A stretch of 64,000 bases of DNA from Melanocharis versteri (lineage: Eukaryota; Chordata; Aves; Passeriformes; Melanocharitidae). The translations under genes and the position numbers were made by a program. How positions within the stretch are numbered: the first letter of the stretch is position 1; each line of letters begins with the position of its first letter. The notes beneath the pieces were generated by a model. The model saw nothing but the letters and a program-made list of their open reading frames with translations, made no database searches and was not told the origin of the DNA. The stretch lies in assembly GCA_013397845.1 (NCBI GenBank), contig VZTG01008548.1, forward strand, positions 62,001 to 126,000, in the 5' to 3' direction. Shown here piece by piece: positions 11,666-25,879 of this stretch.

Positions 11666-11744
11666 TGCCTCAGAAGTGCCTGGCACAAGTCATCGGTCGT
11701 CATGAAAACCGTGTATGTGAGAAGGAAGTCATCCAGGAGAGTTT
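11666..11744 (-). CDS. RAPGEF5: RAPGEF5 exon: REM-domain core, ends at a U12 donor
   Basis: This 79-nt exon starts in phase 1 (AA completes a codon, probably Glu) and contains 25 codons, TLLDDFLLTYTVFMTTDDLC then QALLR. Its final CA makes a His codon with the next exon. LLDDFLLTYTVF is the signature helix of the REM domain in this subfamily. The acceptor is strong: a long pyrimidine tract ending CTTCCTCTGCAG. The frame stays open beyond the exon into the intron (to about 11,599), but that is chance; the exon ends at AGGCA|ATATCC. The preceding exon, expected to carry the first REM helix, was not located. Confidence 0.94.
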
Positions 11745-12719
11745 CTGCAGAGGAAGACAAAAAAAGCCCACAGTACAATACATTAGCAAGAGCAGGAAGA
11801 GAGTATCTACTCCTGTTACTGTGCATGGCAGGAACAGGACCCCCGCCCTTCAAAAAAGGTCCAAAGAATACAGAATACATAAACCTTTAAGTTTCAGAAA
11901 GCAAACAATGTGTTGCCACTGCAGAGATCACTCCCTTTATTCACCAAGCACATCCTCAGCTCCCAAAGCACCAACAGGCACAAGTATGCACAAAATAATT
12001 CATAATACTTCAGGAACCAGTAAGAAAGAGTCCTTACAACAAACACCACCACCCTGGTTGGCTCAGTTACACACAAAGCAGCCTTTCCACACATTAGCTT
12101 GTCCTGGAAATTCAGAAGAATAGCTTTTAGTAATAGGAGAAAAAACTAGGATTGTCATGAACTGTGATTAACATCTATGCACAGTAGTTGAGAACCATGA
12201 AATAAATATATTCGAATCTTTAGCTGGTTGGTTAGTCTTGTGGGCATCACTGTAAGTGCTGAGAAGTTTTCTCTAAGGTTTGTTCAATTGTATTAATGAA
12301 GGTTGTTTTTCTCCTCCTGTGTTACAAAACCAGGCTGAAGGTACTTGCTAACAGACCATCCCTACACACTGCAGTTGTAGCACCTCAGGGTGTCAGGACA
12401 AAAGGCCAGTTTGGATCTCAGTGTAATTTTCATTCCTTGTTCCCATGTCATACTATTTTCAGGATTTTTCCAAACCTTTACTGTGCACATCACTGGGCTG
12501 AAAGCACCAGGTTTGCTCTTGTGTGACAGGGCTCAAGGTAATCTCATTGGTGGTCCTCAAAAACCCAGTGGCAGAATGGAGATAAGACTAAGCCAGACTT
12601 TTTCTGGAGCTGAGCTACAAAATTATATGGGGCAACCATCAGAGATGGCAAGAAAAGAAAATTTGTCTAGATCAAGGTACTTATTTTATCCTCCTGTAAG
12701 GAGGCCCAACGTGACAGGT

Positions 12720-12830
12720 TACCTGCAGAATCTCCAACATCTCTATATTCAGGGCTTGCCTGTGCAGAGCTCTGAGCATCCTGGTCTTACTGAACCTGCT
12801 TCCAGCACAGGTTGGACCTGATGGTTTCAC
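12720..12830 (+). repeat. CR1 LINE 3' fragment
   Basis: The plus strand contains GAATCTCCAACATCT, CTCTGAGCATCCTGGTCTTA, CCTGCTTCCAGCACAG and GTTGGACCTGATGG in this order. That matches the sense 3' region of CR1 (GAGCA.CCTGGTCT...TTGGACTAGATGA). The final repeat of the element is not preserved. It overlaps a chance plus-strand open frame (12,390-12,821). Confidence 0.72.
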
Positions 12831-13687
12831 AGCTCCCACCCAAATGAAATTATTATAAAATTCCTAAACAAATTGGATTCCAATTTTAGTAAACTACTCA
12901 TACACGATGCACAATCTAGGAGTGAATCCGTATTTGCTGTTCACACAACAAAATCTTTTCTTTTATGCAAACAACGTAATTGGTCTTTGTAACCATAAAA
13001 TAATTTTTTTTTCTGGTTTTGGGGTTTTTTTCCCCAAATGGTAAGATTTTCCTCAAGTTTTGAGGGATTCCTGTTGACTGTATTTCTTTTAATTTCAGCA
13101 AATACGCTGTGTTCCCTTTAACAAGAGAATAGCTCTGGTTTTTTCAGATAAGAACAGAAACATGGACAGAGGCTGAAAAAAAAAAAAAGTGATTTCAGTT
13201 ATATTGTAGAGCAAAAATATTTTACCAATATAACTAGCTGGTACTGGTTAACAGCAATTATACTAAGCTGTGATTTAAGTGGTGGATTTACAACCACAAA
13301 CACAAAGGGCCAAACCATACCTCACATGAGAAAGATAAGGCTGAGCCCTGATTTCTGTATCCTGATTTTCTCACTATTTGTTCGTGATCTGTTTCGGTCC
13401 AAGCTAGTGCTTGTGTACGGGTGTGCAACTGAGAGCATCCCAGCAGCTTTTCACAGCAAGGCTGCAATTTCACAATAATTTAGACCAATTTCCGTTACAG
13501 CTTCTTTGGACCTTATCAGTAAATTATTGATCCCATAGCTGTGGTGCACGATGGCAATGAGAATTCATCTATGTATCATTCACAGACAGATGTCACGTGG
13601 ATAAACATGGATGGATAGCTAATGACATCCCACCCTGTGAGCATGGGATTCAAAATACCTCCAACATCTTTTAAAAAAATTAAAATA

Positions 13688-13768
13688 AGCCTATATAGCT
13701 CAATGGATTTAACACTGCTGGCCTAGAAAGAGTCCTGATCCAAGGACGCATAGGTTAAATCCCTTGCA
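13688..13768 (+). pseudogene. tRNA-like remnant or tRNA-derived SINE head
   Basis: The stretch reads AGCCTATATAGCTCAATGGA near its start (an A-box-like TAGCTCAATGG) and about 50 bases later CATAGGTTAAATCCC (a B-box-like GGTT.AAATCC with one base missing). Spacing suits a tRNA, but the anticodon and T stems do not pair well. It could be a decayed tRNA pseudogene, the head of an old SINE, or chance. Confidence 0.3.
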
Positions 13769-14442
13769 CTCAGAAGCAAAACAATTAAATTCTTTATTCT
13801 ACCCAACATTGTTAAAAATGGTGGAAAGTATTATCTCTGCATAAAAAGAGTATTTTGTCTCAGTAAATGAAAAGACATGGTGAACAGCTTGTTCTCTATC
13901 TGAAAGGTCATCTATTCATTCTCTTGCATGTCTTTTGGATGGTACAATGAGGATATTAAAGTTGGAGGTTTCACAAACATTTATTTGGAAACAGCTGAGC
14001 TTGGAGTCAACAAACACATTTTAGTTCTTTATTGAACTATGTGACTGTGCAGTGTTCCTCACAAAGTCAAAGAGATATTTACAACAGATTATTTCCCTAA
14101 TTTCCTACTCTGTGTAGGTGACATCTGAGTTTCAGCAAAACACAGCCACGTGTTCGCAAAAGAAATTAACTCGTAGTTGAAGCAAAACTGCAATACGTAT
14201 CAATGAACTTCTCTAATTGTTCAAAATCATGTTACTTTATCACAATAACTGGTGTTTAAAAAAACACTTATAGGTTTATTTTTATTACCTGATAATCTGT
14301 TTTCCAGATGTCAATACTTCCAGCATCCCAAAGTGTTGGGATGGAAAGAAAGGCTGGTTTTACTAAAATGTCAGTTTTTTGCTTTTTTGTTTTATTTGCT
14401 TGCAAGAACTATGTTACAGACATTACTAATGCAATTCTCTCT

Positions 14443-14498
14443 CAAAAAAAAAAACAACAAACAAACAACCAAAAAACAAAAACTCACAACAAACCAAA
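14443..14498 (+). repeat. A-rich low-complexity tract
   Basis: A run of As followed by (CAA)/(CAAA)-like units. It may be the decayed tail of a retroposed sequence, but no body is recognised next to it. Confidence 0.8.
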
Positions 14499-17422
14499 CA
14501 GTGATGGGGAGTCTGAAACTGTACATTTGTTCAGATAACTTACAATTAGTTTTAAGCCCTCTGTTCCTCTCCCTGTGTCTCCATGTCCTTCCATTCACAG
14601 TCTCTGGTTTTCTAACAACCCCATCAAAACAAGGTATATCACTCAGTCCACTTAAAGTTGCACATATGTAAACATAGTGACTTCTTTTATCCTCTAAATG
14701 CAGAAGAAATGCTAAGAAGGAAAGTTAATAAATGATGTTTCCCACAGCTGGTGTATAGGCTAAATTTCTTCAAATTGCCTCTGAGCATGTTTAGAAATTT
14801 AAACCCTAGAGGAATGTTTTGAACAAAAAAAGTCTGGTTTATACATGTGGTCCATTAATAGCATCACTCATCCGTTAAATTACTTTAACAAGTAAGCAAT
14901 GAAAGTGCTTTTGCAAGATTAAATATCTATTACCAGACATCACCTACAGACTTTACAGTAATATTCATATTTTAAAATGCCTGAACTAGCTTGTAGGTAT
15001 TTCCCTGAAGTCCTACTGTTCACTGTAACTATCCTCTGTATTTTCTTCCTAAATGCCCTGTAATTTAAACTCATTCCAGAATGGTTTTTCATGTCATAGC
15101 TGGAACACAAAACCTGAGAGTGTCCTAATACTTCAAAAATAATTTGCTCAAAACAAACAACTGCACACTTGTCAGACACTTTTGGATAATAATACGAGTC
15201 CACAAATGATGATTTGCTGGTCTTAATCTACAAATGGAGAGAAAGGGTAACCATGAGGGGATTTATTCACAGCATATTATTCATTCTGTTACTAATGGCC
15301 ACTGAGAGTAGTAAATTTGAATGAGGAAGGGCTGTAAGTGTACAAGTTGGGCTGACAATTAGGAACAAAAGTCTTTCTGGGTTTTTTCTGTTTGGTCACA
15401 TTTGATTTAAGAGTGAAAAAAAGGCAATTCCAGCCAACTCATTAATAATTCACAGTTCACCATATCCCCACTCAGAATGGCAGTGAAATGCATATCCCTT
15501 TTAAAATTTTAGTCCATGTTCCAGTTTCTGCCTAAATCTGTGACAATTTTCCCTATCACTCCCATAGAAAAAGTTTTTCTAGCATTTGTAGCAAACAGGG
15601 AGAATAAAATGCACAGTAATAGCTGGAAAAGAAAAGACATTGGAAGGGAAACCTTGCTGCAAAAGCCTGTGATGCTATGATTTTCTTTTTTATTTCTCTT
15701 CTTCATAATTTTTTATTTAAACTTTTTCTTCTAGCCATCAGTCTAACTTTTCTTTGTTCCTCACAATTTTCCTTTATTTGGCTAAGCCATTATTGCAAAG
15801 TCTGCTGTTAAACTGCAGCTAAGGAATATTTCATTTCAAAGACAATTCCAAGCATTTTAAAGCTTCATTAAGACATGCAACAGAACCAGCATGAGTCCCA
15901 TGGCCTCCTGTTCTTGCAGCTCTTTGGGGGCAGCCTTAGGCAGTAATCTCACCACACCAATTGTGTGCGAGCTCCATAGGCATAAAGATAATAATAAAAA
16001 AGCAGGCGCTGTGCTTGTTTGTTATTAAATAATCAATTTGCACCAGAGCTTCTGCTGAGATGGTTTCTCCCAGGCTATGAGTCCCCTCCTCGCCCCAAGT
16101 GAAATAAAGCACGGACACAGCTTTACCAGGAACAGTTAGTACTGCTCGTCCCATTTTTCTGCGATCGACAAGTCCTTCTGCAAGACTCAGTCAGGGTGGC
16201 TGGGGGATAGAGAGAGCAGCATAGAGACACTCTCACTCATGTGAAACACCCAGGGAGCATTTGCTTTCAGCTGGTTACTGAAGGACCCAGCAATACATCC
16301 ACATGAGAAGTTGCAACTGTATTACATGTATAGGATGATGACAGCCAACAGCAACAATGGTGTATTTGGTGCAGAAGGGGGACCTAGGGTCCCAGAGACA
16401 GTAAATGACAAAATATTTAGATGAACAACACACCATATATTCCCACCTACTTAAAAAATAGACAGGATTCCCTGCTGCTTTCTGTGTGCACACTTACCTA
16501 ACTGGAGAAACCCTTTCCCTCTGAGAAGACAACTCTATAAATACCAACTCAAGGTGATGGTACAATTATAAATGCCAGGAGGAAAGAAATGGTTTCCTAC
16601 ATGGGTTTGCACACCAAATCTGATTTTCCAATCACTTCTTTTCTCCTTTCTCCACTCTGTTCTCTAGGCAGGGTATCAATTACTAAGGCTTAGGACAGAA
16701 ATTCATACAGATCTGTAAAGAAAAATCATCTGTGACACACATTTAACAAATCAGGACAAGCAGTACACTTCATGGTGTTGCCATGTCAAACATCTGTACC
16801 CTCTTCTCAAATTGGAGCATTTTCTTAAACTGCTGCAGTGATACAAGGCATCAGTGGAGCAGCCTCATGTTAATAACTTGTAACATAAATATTCAAAGAG
16901 ACTTAACCTAAAGGAAATGCCTTCGTCAAATGGAGTAAAAGTTAAATTCACTTGATTAAATTAGATATATTTGAGGACAGCTCTAAAAAGTAAATATTAA
17001 AAAAGCTATCTCACAGAATGAGTAAAGAAGGAAAAGTAGGGAAACATTCAAGTGTTACAGACAGCTACACATCTCGAACTACCCACCTAGCAATTTACAT
17101 GTTCACATATTATTTACTAACATGCATATGCACCAACCATCTTTAGACCACCACAGCTAAACCAACAGTGCACATACATTAACATCACAAAAATGTCCAA
17201 TAGCTCAGACTGCATTTAGAATACACCTATTGCCCTACTGCTAATATTAGACACACTGTCCAGCTAAGCCAGATATAATTATTCCTAATGCCTGAGTCAT
17301 TAATCCCTTTATACCCACAAGAAGAGATAACTTGATGGCAAATTCCAGTTTGTCCTGGTTTTTGGATCACACTACTACATCCTGAATAGATTTTGGTTTG
17401 TTAGTTCTCAATGGCTACCAGC

Positions 17423-17460
17423 AAAAAAAACAAAAAATGAAAAAACAAACAAAAGCAGAA
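17423..17460 (+). repeat. A-rich low-complexity tract
   Basis: A short A-rich tract with interspersed C and G (AAAACAAAAAATGAAAAAAC-like). Confidence 0.75.
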
Positions 17461-20400
17461 AAATATGCCAAACAAGTCCTCCCACTTTCAGTGACAAACT
17501 GACTGCTGAGATGACAAGAACCATTCTCTTTTTCATATCAGACTTTACAGAGCAACTTTTCAGACTCTGCTCTTTCCACTCTGTAGCATTTCTTTTTCCA
17601 TGTTCTATCCTTTCCATTATATGCTTATTTAAATAATATGAAAAAACAAAAGCTATGCAAAACAAGGCAACAACAGGATTTAAAACATCCAATGCATCAA
17701 GCTTTTTTTCTTATAACTGCATGGCTCACAAAAGGTAAATTCCTCTCCACAAAGGAGTAAAAGCATATAGACTCTGTGCATACAGACTCTATATCCCTTT
17801 CTCTGCAGATTGTATACGTCATGTACTGTTAGTTGAGGAGAGGGTACTGATAGTGAAATATGTTAAACTGCAAAGAAAAACAAGTAATCTGCTTTTTTTT
17901 GGGGGGCGGGTTGTTTTTTTTTAAACTTATCACTATTCTGAACCCAAATCTCTTTGACTTTGCACTGTACAAATCCATTGTGAATGGCTGTGCAAGAATT
18001 ACAGAAAGATTTAAGGGTTTTTCAGGCTTGTATTCCACACTAAATCGGATTATAAGAAAATATAGATAAAGCACTGGAATGCAAGTCTTTTTCCACTTTA
18101 TGCAAAGTAGTGATTCAGCTTTCTCCAAGGATTTGCTGGAGGAGGCCAAACCTGTAGGGAGATTGAAGGAAAAACCAAATAACAATAACAAAAAGGAGGA
18201 AAAAGATTGCCTGAATGAACAAGCCACTGGAATTCAGTAAATCATAAGTGAAAACTACTCTTGCCATTGTAGTGGCAAGCCTTAGTCATGCTACAGAGCA
18301 GTTGTGGTTGTCTCTATGTGTATGACAGAATTAAACTGAGAGAATGAAAACTCATGCACTGAATTAAAAACGTAACACTCTAAACTCTCTGCTCTCCAAG
18401 CAGAGGAAATCACTAAGTGTTCTTCCTGCTCAACTTATCTTTCAGAAATGTAACAAATAAAAAGAGGTCATAATATCTTCTTCATCCTCATCATGGTTAG
18501 AGCTTTAATATAATATATTGGTTGTCAGCACGTAGGAACTCCAGCAGCACGAAATACAAGTGGGGGCTACACACACATTTTCAAACATCAATTCAAACTC
18601 TGAGGAACTTTTGTGTGATAATGAAATCTCTTTGGTGCTTGGGGTGGGGGGGGATATTTTTGAGAAAGACAAAGATGAAGAGAAAAATAAATGTATTTTA
18701 GACAACACACAACAAATTCTAAAACCCTTTAGCTATGCCATTTCCCATTTGTGACTACGGCAAAGATGACAAGATGACCATATGGCCAGCTCCTGACATC
18801 CCCTTATGTTAATACACTTACCAGTATTAGCCAGAATTACAAATTTAATAATCATCAACAACTCTGCTCTCATTTACATTCAGTGCATTATCCCTACCTC
18901 GCAGGACCAGACACTTTTCTCTAACATTTTGTGAGGCTCACCCCCCAGAGTATATTCAGGGAAAAAAAAATCAACAGCTAGACCAGCTGAATCCTTCGGA
19001 ATTTTTATCCTCCTGTGACTGAAAAGCTGTGATCAATAACACTAATGCACCTTCTGACCTCATAGCCCATATTGGAAATAGTTTTTTAAAATGAAAATAT
19101 TCACTGATGGGGTTAGCAACACCATACTGATCAGAAATAGTTAGGACTTGCATCTCTCACAGTCATCAAGAAAAGCAGCCCTATGAGATGGGGTTACAGC
19201 TGGGCAAACAGACAGATGAGCCCTGTGCCTGAGTAAAATGGATGCTGATTACTTACTATTCTATAGGGAATAAATACTTTTTTCTATTTTAAATATTCAG
19301 TCACTTAGTCCAAATTAAACAAAATGAGGGCTACAGCAAAGCATTTTCAAGCTTTTCAGCCTCTCAGTACTGAAAGCTCGTAGCCTTGGTAAATTCTTGT
19401 CACACCTCTTCCTCCCTTCTGCAAAACAAGAAAAATTATAACACACCTCAAGGCAGACAATGCTACACGTAGATTTTTTGTGTGGTTTAGTTCACATAAT
19501 ACTATGCAATGCTCTGAAACCTTTCAGCAATGCAAACACAGGTCCTGAGAGCTGAGTTGTAATCAGAAAATTGCTTGTTCTGCAGAAACAGAAAAACGAT
19601 TTGATGGCAGCAGCTCTTTTCAAAGGTAGAAGTTTCTCATAATCTGTAAGTCCACAGCAATTTACTAAAAATGTCAGGATGTCTCTGAGCACAAACAGTA
19701 AATGCAAATTGCTATCTGATCTAGCAAGATATTGCTCATGTCTGAGAGAGTGCTGAGAGGTCCCGGACCTCCCCTGCATTCAGCAGATGGCAACAGTGCT
19801 CAGGACCTTGCAGGATTAGCCCTTAATTCAAAATCAAATCCTCTAATAGCGCTATGCCACCATGGACACAGCATGAAGCAAAAAAACGAAGATGATGTTG
19901 AGAAAGAAAGGTCAATGAAAAAAAAGAACATCGATATATAATTTGCTGCTAATGTATTAAAACAATTATAGTAGTTATGTCACCTAACCACCAAGGCACT
20001 GAGAAATCAATGCACAAAGGAATAAAGAGCAAGACATTTATTTCTGGCATTAGGTTAGAAAACTAAAATACATAAGGGCAAGATATTTAACTTGTACAAC
20101 CACATTTTTTATTACAGCACAAAAGTCAGAACTAGGAATAATTTCTAAGGTCATCTCCCAGAAATTTCTGGCAGTATTTTAACATCTGCAGAATGAATCA
20201 AACACATTCTGTCTGGTAAGGTCAAAGATCCTCCTAAAGTTGCATTCCAATTGCTGCTATCACATGTATTGGAGCAGTTTCTTATTTTGTTGGAGGGACA
20301 AAAAGCCCTGAAACCACAGGCAGAGAGCAAATGTCAAACTTGCCCAGCTTTAATGAGACACTAATTTTTCCAGAGAAATCTGAAGCCCACTTTTTTCCCC

Positions 20401-20689
20401 AGGTGGGAGGGAGCCCTGGTGATTCATGTGCAGATATAATGGTCAGGGTTACTTGAAATTATTGGACAAATCCTCTACGCCTTATATATTTTGAAGCATT
20501 AGAAATGTTGCCTATAGCAGTCACTCTAAGCTATTGATACTTTTTGTTAAAAAAGTCCCTTTGACTGCTGCAACTAAAACACTGAAGCCTTCCATGCAGT
20601 GAAACCTGACAGTAAATGGAGGTATTTTAATGCACATGTAAAATGTGAAATCCTCACACAAGCAGAAGGCAGACACTCCTTGTTCAGAT

Positions 20690-21300
20690 CAGGCATCTCC
20701 CAAAGTACTTGAGGAGAAAAACCCATCCTCTCTCTCCATCGATTGATTAAAATAAGCCAGCCAGGCCCAGATTGCCTGGAGCAGCAGGACAGAGGAGGAT
20801 GAAAGATTTAATGGTTCCCTTTCATCCTTCTGCCCGCAGACCAGCTGCCTGAGCACAGCCTGCTGTGATGTGCCCTCCTGGGTTTGCACCTCCAGCTTGC
20901 ACACTGCCTGGCACCCCAGGCACTGCTGTGGCTCAGTGGAAGTTGTGCGAGCAAGTACAAGGCAAGGTTCTACTTTTCTGCTTCTGTCCTGCACAGAACT
21001 TCTGTGTGCCAGTGCCACCACCCTCCTGCCCAGGCAAATGAGGAGCTGCAATGTCTCCAGCTCGGACCCCGCAATGACAGGAGCTGCAGGTGCCACCGAG
21101 AGCTGTCACTGCCTCAGCAGTGCCAGCAGGACAGGACGTTTTGTTGCCTGGTGGCAGCACAGCACTCAGCCATCCCCCAGCAGTGCACAGGAAGGGGTTG
21201 TACCCTCTGTCCCCTCTGCCACTGGAAGCCTGGTCCTACCAAATAGGTGCTCTAAGGTGCCTTTAGGCTGCCCAAGCCTTGTGCCTGGTCCACCAGTCCA
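20690..21300. other. GC-rich segment with long frames on both strands
   Basis: Base composition rises well above the flanks, so stops are rare. A 210-codon plus-strand frame (20,870-21,502) and a 135-codon minus-strand frame (20,689-21,096) overlap here. Neither shows a domain, a good start context or flanking splice sites I trust. It is rich in CAGC/GCTG words and poor in CpG, so it does not look like a promoter island. Confidence 0.5.
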
Positions 21301-24300
21301 GCAAATATTCCAGTCTAAAGGGAACTTGAAAACCAGACATGCAGCTTTCAGAAAGTTAACACAAAGGAAGATGCACTTAGCCTTTATTCTTTTCATCTTT
21401 GCTGTCCAACACTTACATGAAACCAAGTTTCAAGTTCAGCATGTCTTCGTCATCGCTGAATCGGAAAATCTACTCCTAGGAAACAGTAATCTTCAAATCT
21501 AATATTATATATAAGCATGAGAATCATCACATCTTCAAAAAATGATTGTGAGTTCTATATTTCTAGATGTTTTGAAACAGTCTGCTTCTCAGTGACATTT
21601 CTGAGAACATGAGCCCAAATCTTCTGTTTACAACCCAAAAATAACATACATATTTGGGTATACATATTTAAAACCTCTTAATTAGCATTATTTTCAAGTT
21701 GAGACTATTAGCCCCAAAAGGCTTTACTTCCAAATCCACTGTATTTGGACAACATCCAGTCCAGCAGATTATGACAACTACAGAATACATTCCATGCTGG
21801 TACATGACATGGATAAAGGACAGGTCAAACTACACATGGCAGTGCCCCACCTGAAGCTCTGCAGGTCAGGTACAATGCCAAGACTTCAGCGTGCAGCGTT
21901 ATCCCATCACCTGCTGCTAACTGCTTTCCACACAACCAGAGGGACGGGTCCCTTAAGGGAACAGAAATGTATGGATCCACACTGTGTATTTTTAAAAGTG
22001 TTTAGCAAGAAGCTTTGATCTATTATTTTCCCCCCTACAAAGCAGCAAGGGGAAATTTCTTTGTGCTTCAGCCCAAGGAAGGAGATATAAGGAATATCTT
22101 GTTTGCCCCTGGGAGCCAAATTATCATAAATATGCTAAGCAGTGCAAGCTCCCCAACATGTGGCACCAGAGCATGTGCAGTAAACATCACAGCATCTCTT
22201 CAGGGAAGCCTAGCACGACAAAGCCTCCACTGGCAAAACGCTCCTGGCTTCTGTAGATTTGACAGAATTGCCTATAAAGGGAACAATGGCATTTTCATCT
22301 GGGCAAGAACTGCTTAATTTGGTCCAAATCTCTGTACAAGATGGGAATAGCACACACCAGACTAATGAACAGACCACACATTTCTTCCAGCACAGGAAAG
22401 GTCAAGTGGTGGGATATTTTTGGTGTATTGGGTCACACACACTAGGTTAGGGTCTTGCATACACAGCTGTGGCCCACTGTCACGTAACCTCAAAAGCAGA
22501 GACTCACTTAACATCTTCTGACATATGGAGGCAAAAGGCCCAGCAAAGGAGCTGCATGGCTGTGATGTGTCACAGGCTTTGCTGGGGAGGGGGCAAAGGG
22601 GAGGGAGGAACACATCTTGCAAACCCTACAGGAGACCCAGACACTGGCATACTGCAGTGTCACTGCTGTGGTGAAGGATGCCACTTGCAGCATTTTGCCA
22701 AGGGTGTACAACACTTCAGGCTGATGGGCAAACAATTCTCAGATCCCTCTGAAATAACTTACTCAATCTCTAACGACACAACTACAATGCACAGTGGAGG
22801 GGGATGGCACGAGGGACACGACATCCAAGAGAACCCAAAAACCAAACAGGGTCATACTTGCATCTTACATTTCCACACCTATATTCCTCCCCACTCCCCA
22901 GGGCAGTGAAGCACAGCTTCACAGTATAAAACCAGAGCAATGAGCACCAGAGCACTCATAAGGCAGCTGCATTTTGCTTCCCCGTGTGGTGAATGTGTTC
23001 CAAAAAAATCTGATGAGTTTCATGATGGTGGTGTTAAAACACATTGTTACACTAATTGTAGGCTTATTTATAAGATATAGGTCCTTAAATTATGACCTGA
23101 AATTGTACTTGCTACACTGAGACACCCAAATCATTCCAGTGACAGGTTAACATGTAATTAAAAACAGCTTTTCTCCTTGTTATTGTTACGACTTAATGGA
23201 AGACAGCAATAAAAAATGCCTCGCACATAGTCTGCACATGTATTTAGAACATCTAAAAACTTCAAACTATTGTGTTTGTCAGTATGACCCTGTGCTGACA
23301 GCTGAATGAAAGAAATCACAAAGGTTCTTGCTTGCTCTGTTTAAAGATCGTACAGGGGTAAAACAGGAGGAAGAGGTATTATCCAGAGTTCAGCTGCTTG
23401 TAAGTATTAAAACACCTGCATGGGCATATTTTCCTGCGGCAGCTGAACTGTGTTTGTGCGCAATTTGGCTGCTTGCAATACACAGCATCTCAATGCCACA
23501 CTTTTAAGATAGAAGACCCTTATTTTGACAATTTTCAAACAATTTACACTTATTGGGGAGTTCAGCATTAGATCCTTGGTTCAGCTGTACCATAATGACT
23601 CAGAGTTTTTTATTTGATGGCCTTGCTTATTTCAGTTAAATAAACTGGAAATACTAAGCAATTATAGATGAAAGCACAGCAGGGTAATTTTCTAAAGGTT
23701 TATATTCACTTTTGCCATTATTTCAGATTTTTAGTGCTATTTATTGATTCAGTCACAAAAAAGAAATAGATGCAAAACACAGCTCTCAGATAAGCATAAC
23801 TTTGGACTAGTATAGCCCAGCATTCTTCCTTTGTATCTTTCTTTTCCAAGTCATACGAGATGCTGTGTTTTCCATACACCCACTGGAAAGCAACTAATGC
23901 AGGAGATGCATTCTGTATTTCAGAGAAAATGTTCAACTTCATCAAGACAGTGAGCTGTCTCCTAGACTTCACAGGGCACAGAGGAACCTTCTTGGCTGAC
24001 AGGTAAACCCCACTTTTCTGTACAAGCATGCACGAATCTGATGCAATGTTAAGCAGAAAGGTAAAAATCACAAACTGCAATACCAGATACGCCACTGTTC
24101 TAAACGGTGCCTCTTGGATCATCTGCTCCACAACCATGTTTCACCACTACAGCACCTGGCTGTGACTAGTGCTCACTGCCATCTTTCATTTCTATAGCTC
24201 TTCTAGGCCATAAGTGCCAGAACAGTTTTCATAAAACGTGCTTTATTTTGCCAGTGTATAGAGAAAAGGAGGCAGATATGGGCTCAGGAGAGGGGGCAGG

Positions 24301-25879
24301 TACCTGCCAAGGCTGAGTACACAAACCACTGTCCCATGCAGACAACACCAATGCTTTTGGCTAATACCATCAAATCTGAGTCAGATGGTGATCCCACTGC
24401 AAATTGCCATTGCCTATCAGTTTTTCAAACCCTCTTCAAATGAAATAGGCTAACAGCATAATTTCTCCTCTTTTTTTTTATTAAACTGATTTGCTTATTC
24501 AATTAGTCATTAAAGGCAATTATAAAAAATTATTTTTTCTTACTAAGAAGCAGTATGCTTTCTACATCACCACCGGTTAGCCCATGGGGAATCATCAATT
24601 ATGAGATGACAGTCTCAGACTGCAATCACTTTACCATGGCTGCAGCCCGGTAAACACTTCTGCCAGGTTTAACACTTCCTATAGCTTCTTTCAGGTTACA
24701 AAACAATGAGCATATATTTATTGCTCCTAAAGAGCCTGTCAGAGAAGGTAGCAAAGCGTCTTAAAGGAAGACTCTGAGGATTACACACCACCCTTCAGCT
24801 AGATGAATACTTCATATATAAGGACATATATTTAAAAGTGATTTTCCATATCAGTTTTTAGAAACACACCACTGATTACAGTAAATATACAGGAGCTGGA
24901 ATTAATTCCATTAGGAGCTGCTCTTCTGAAGAAACAGTAGCCCACATCCCAGAAGGACAATGAACTATAATATGCAAGCTCATTTAATCACTGTATCCAA
25001 TTACAAGGAGGAATAAATCATCACACACATGCCTATGTCTGAATTTTAAAAAATAAATAGATCATGAATAGTCAAGCCAAATGCTGTGAATCTCTGGATT
25101 CACAAATTAGCAGGGGAAGTGGTGCATTCACTTCCCATTTGAAATTTTTTGTTCCGTTAGGAGCTTGATTGTACAGAGCTGACATTCTCTGCAGTAAGGA
25201 CACAAAATTCTGACATTCACCTCAGTAGAGTTGGTGTATGGTCTAACAACAGACTTTCCTAGTCTCTCTGCCCTCATGACTCCCCTAAGTCACAGGGGTT
25301 CAGAAGAGGAGCTGGCTTTCTTCCTAACACTACAAATAGCAGCACTTTGGGCAACCGCTCCTACCCTTTTCCATAAACTCCCTTATCCCAGACCTACATG
25401 ACCATATGCTCCAGGAGGATCTGAATTCTCTCCATTTGTCAAGAAAACCCAGTACAGCAGTTTCTTGCAAAGCTGATGGCATTTTCATGTTTTCCAGATG
25501 CTTTTAGAAAACTGTTATCAAATATTTATCATTCTTTGTAATCAAGAACATAGTTGTAACTTCCCAAATTACATCTTAGTAACCTTGACTCCCTGAACAA
25601 ATTTCCTATCCATTAAACTATGATGTAACATCAAATGTCCTATGGCCCATTTGCATGTCAAAACCCTCACCCCAGAACGGAGATTAGATTCTCATTAATA
25701 ATAACACGATCTGTACTCACACATCAAAGAAAAAAACCTGTTCTAAGTATTTACATAAGCTGCATGAGCAGCCCATGACATATTTGCCTGGAAAGATGAG
25801 CCATCATGCTGGAGACAGTAACAAAATTTCCTCAAGCCAGTAATATTAAACACACCTCAGGAAAATGCCTTCTCTGCAA

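Larger units (their letters stand above)
841..11744 (-). other. RAPGEF5: RAPGEF5 gene, internal part (7 exons)
   Basis: Rap guanine-nucleotide exchange factor 5 loads GTP onto Rap-family GTPases and is related to EPAC proteins but lacks their cAMP-binding domain (family knowledge). Seven minus-strand exons at 11744-11666, 10571-10427, 8584-8487, 7726-7696, 6759-6681, 3701-3552 and 938-841 total 680 nt. Their phases match at every junction and they read as one continuous peptide. The peptide covers the REM domain, a linker and the first half of the RA domain, and agrees with RAPGEF5 as I remember it far better than with RAPGEF3 or RAPGEF4. The 5' exons and the catalytic RasGEF exons are not seen, so the gene is partial here. 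Six introns lie between these exons: five are GT-AG and one is AT-AC (U12 type). Confidence 0.93.

Noticed and set aside
16490..16545. Strong minus-strand donor GTTAG|GTAAGTG as an upstream RAPGEF5 exon
   Set aside because: The phase-1 frame gives no REM-like sequence, and no acceptor with a matching frame was found.
18100..18170. Minus-strand acceptor-like CAATCTCCCTACAG followed by an open frame
   Set aside because: A good acceptor sequence, but the frame shows no RAPGEF5 or other family similarity and no clear donor.
20870..21502. 210-codon plus-strand frame
   Set aside because: No domain, no splice context and GC-rich composition. Frames of this length are expected by chance in 64 kb on two strands.
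23718..24137. 139-codon minus-strand frame with hydrophobic stretches, considered as a retroviral or membrane protein relic
   Set aside because: No retroviral motifs, long terminal repeats or neighbouring frames; hydrophobicity follows from T-rich codons.
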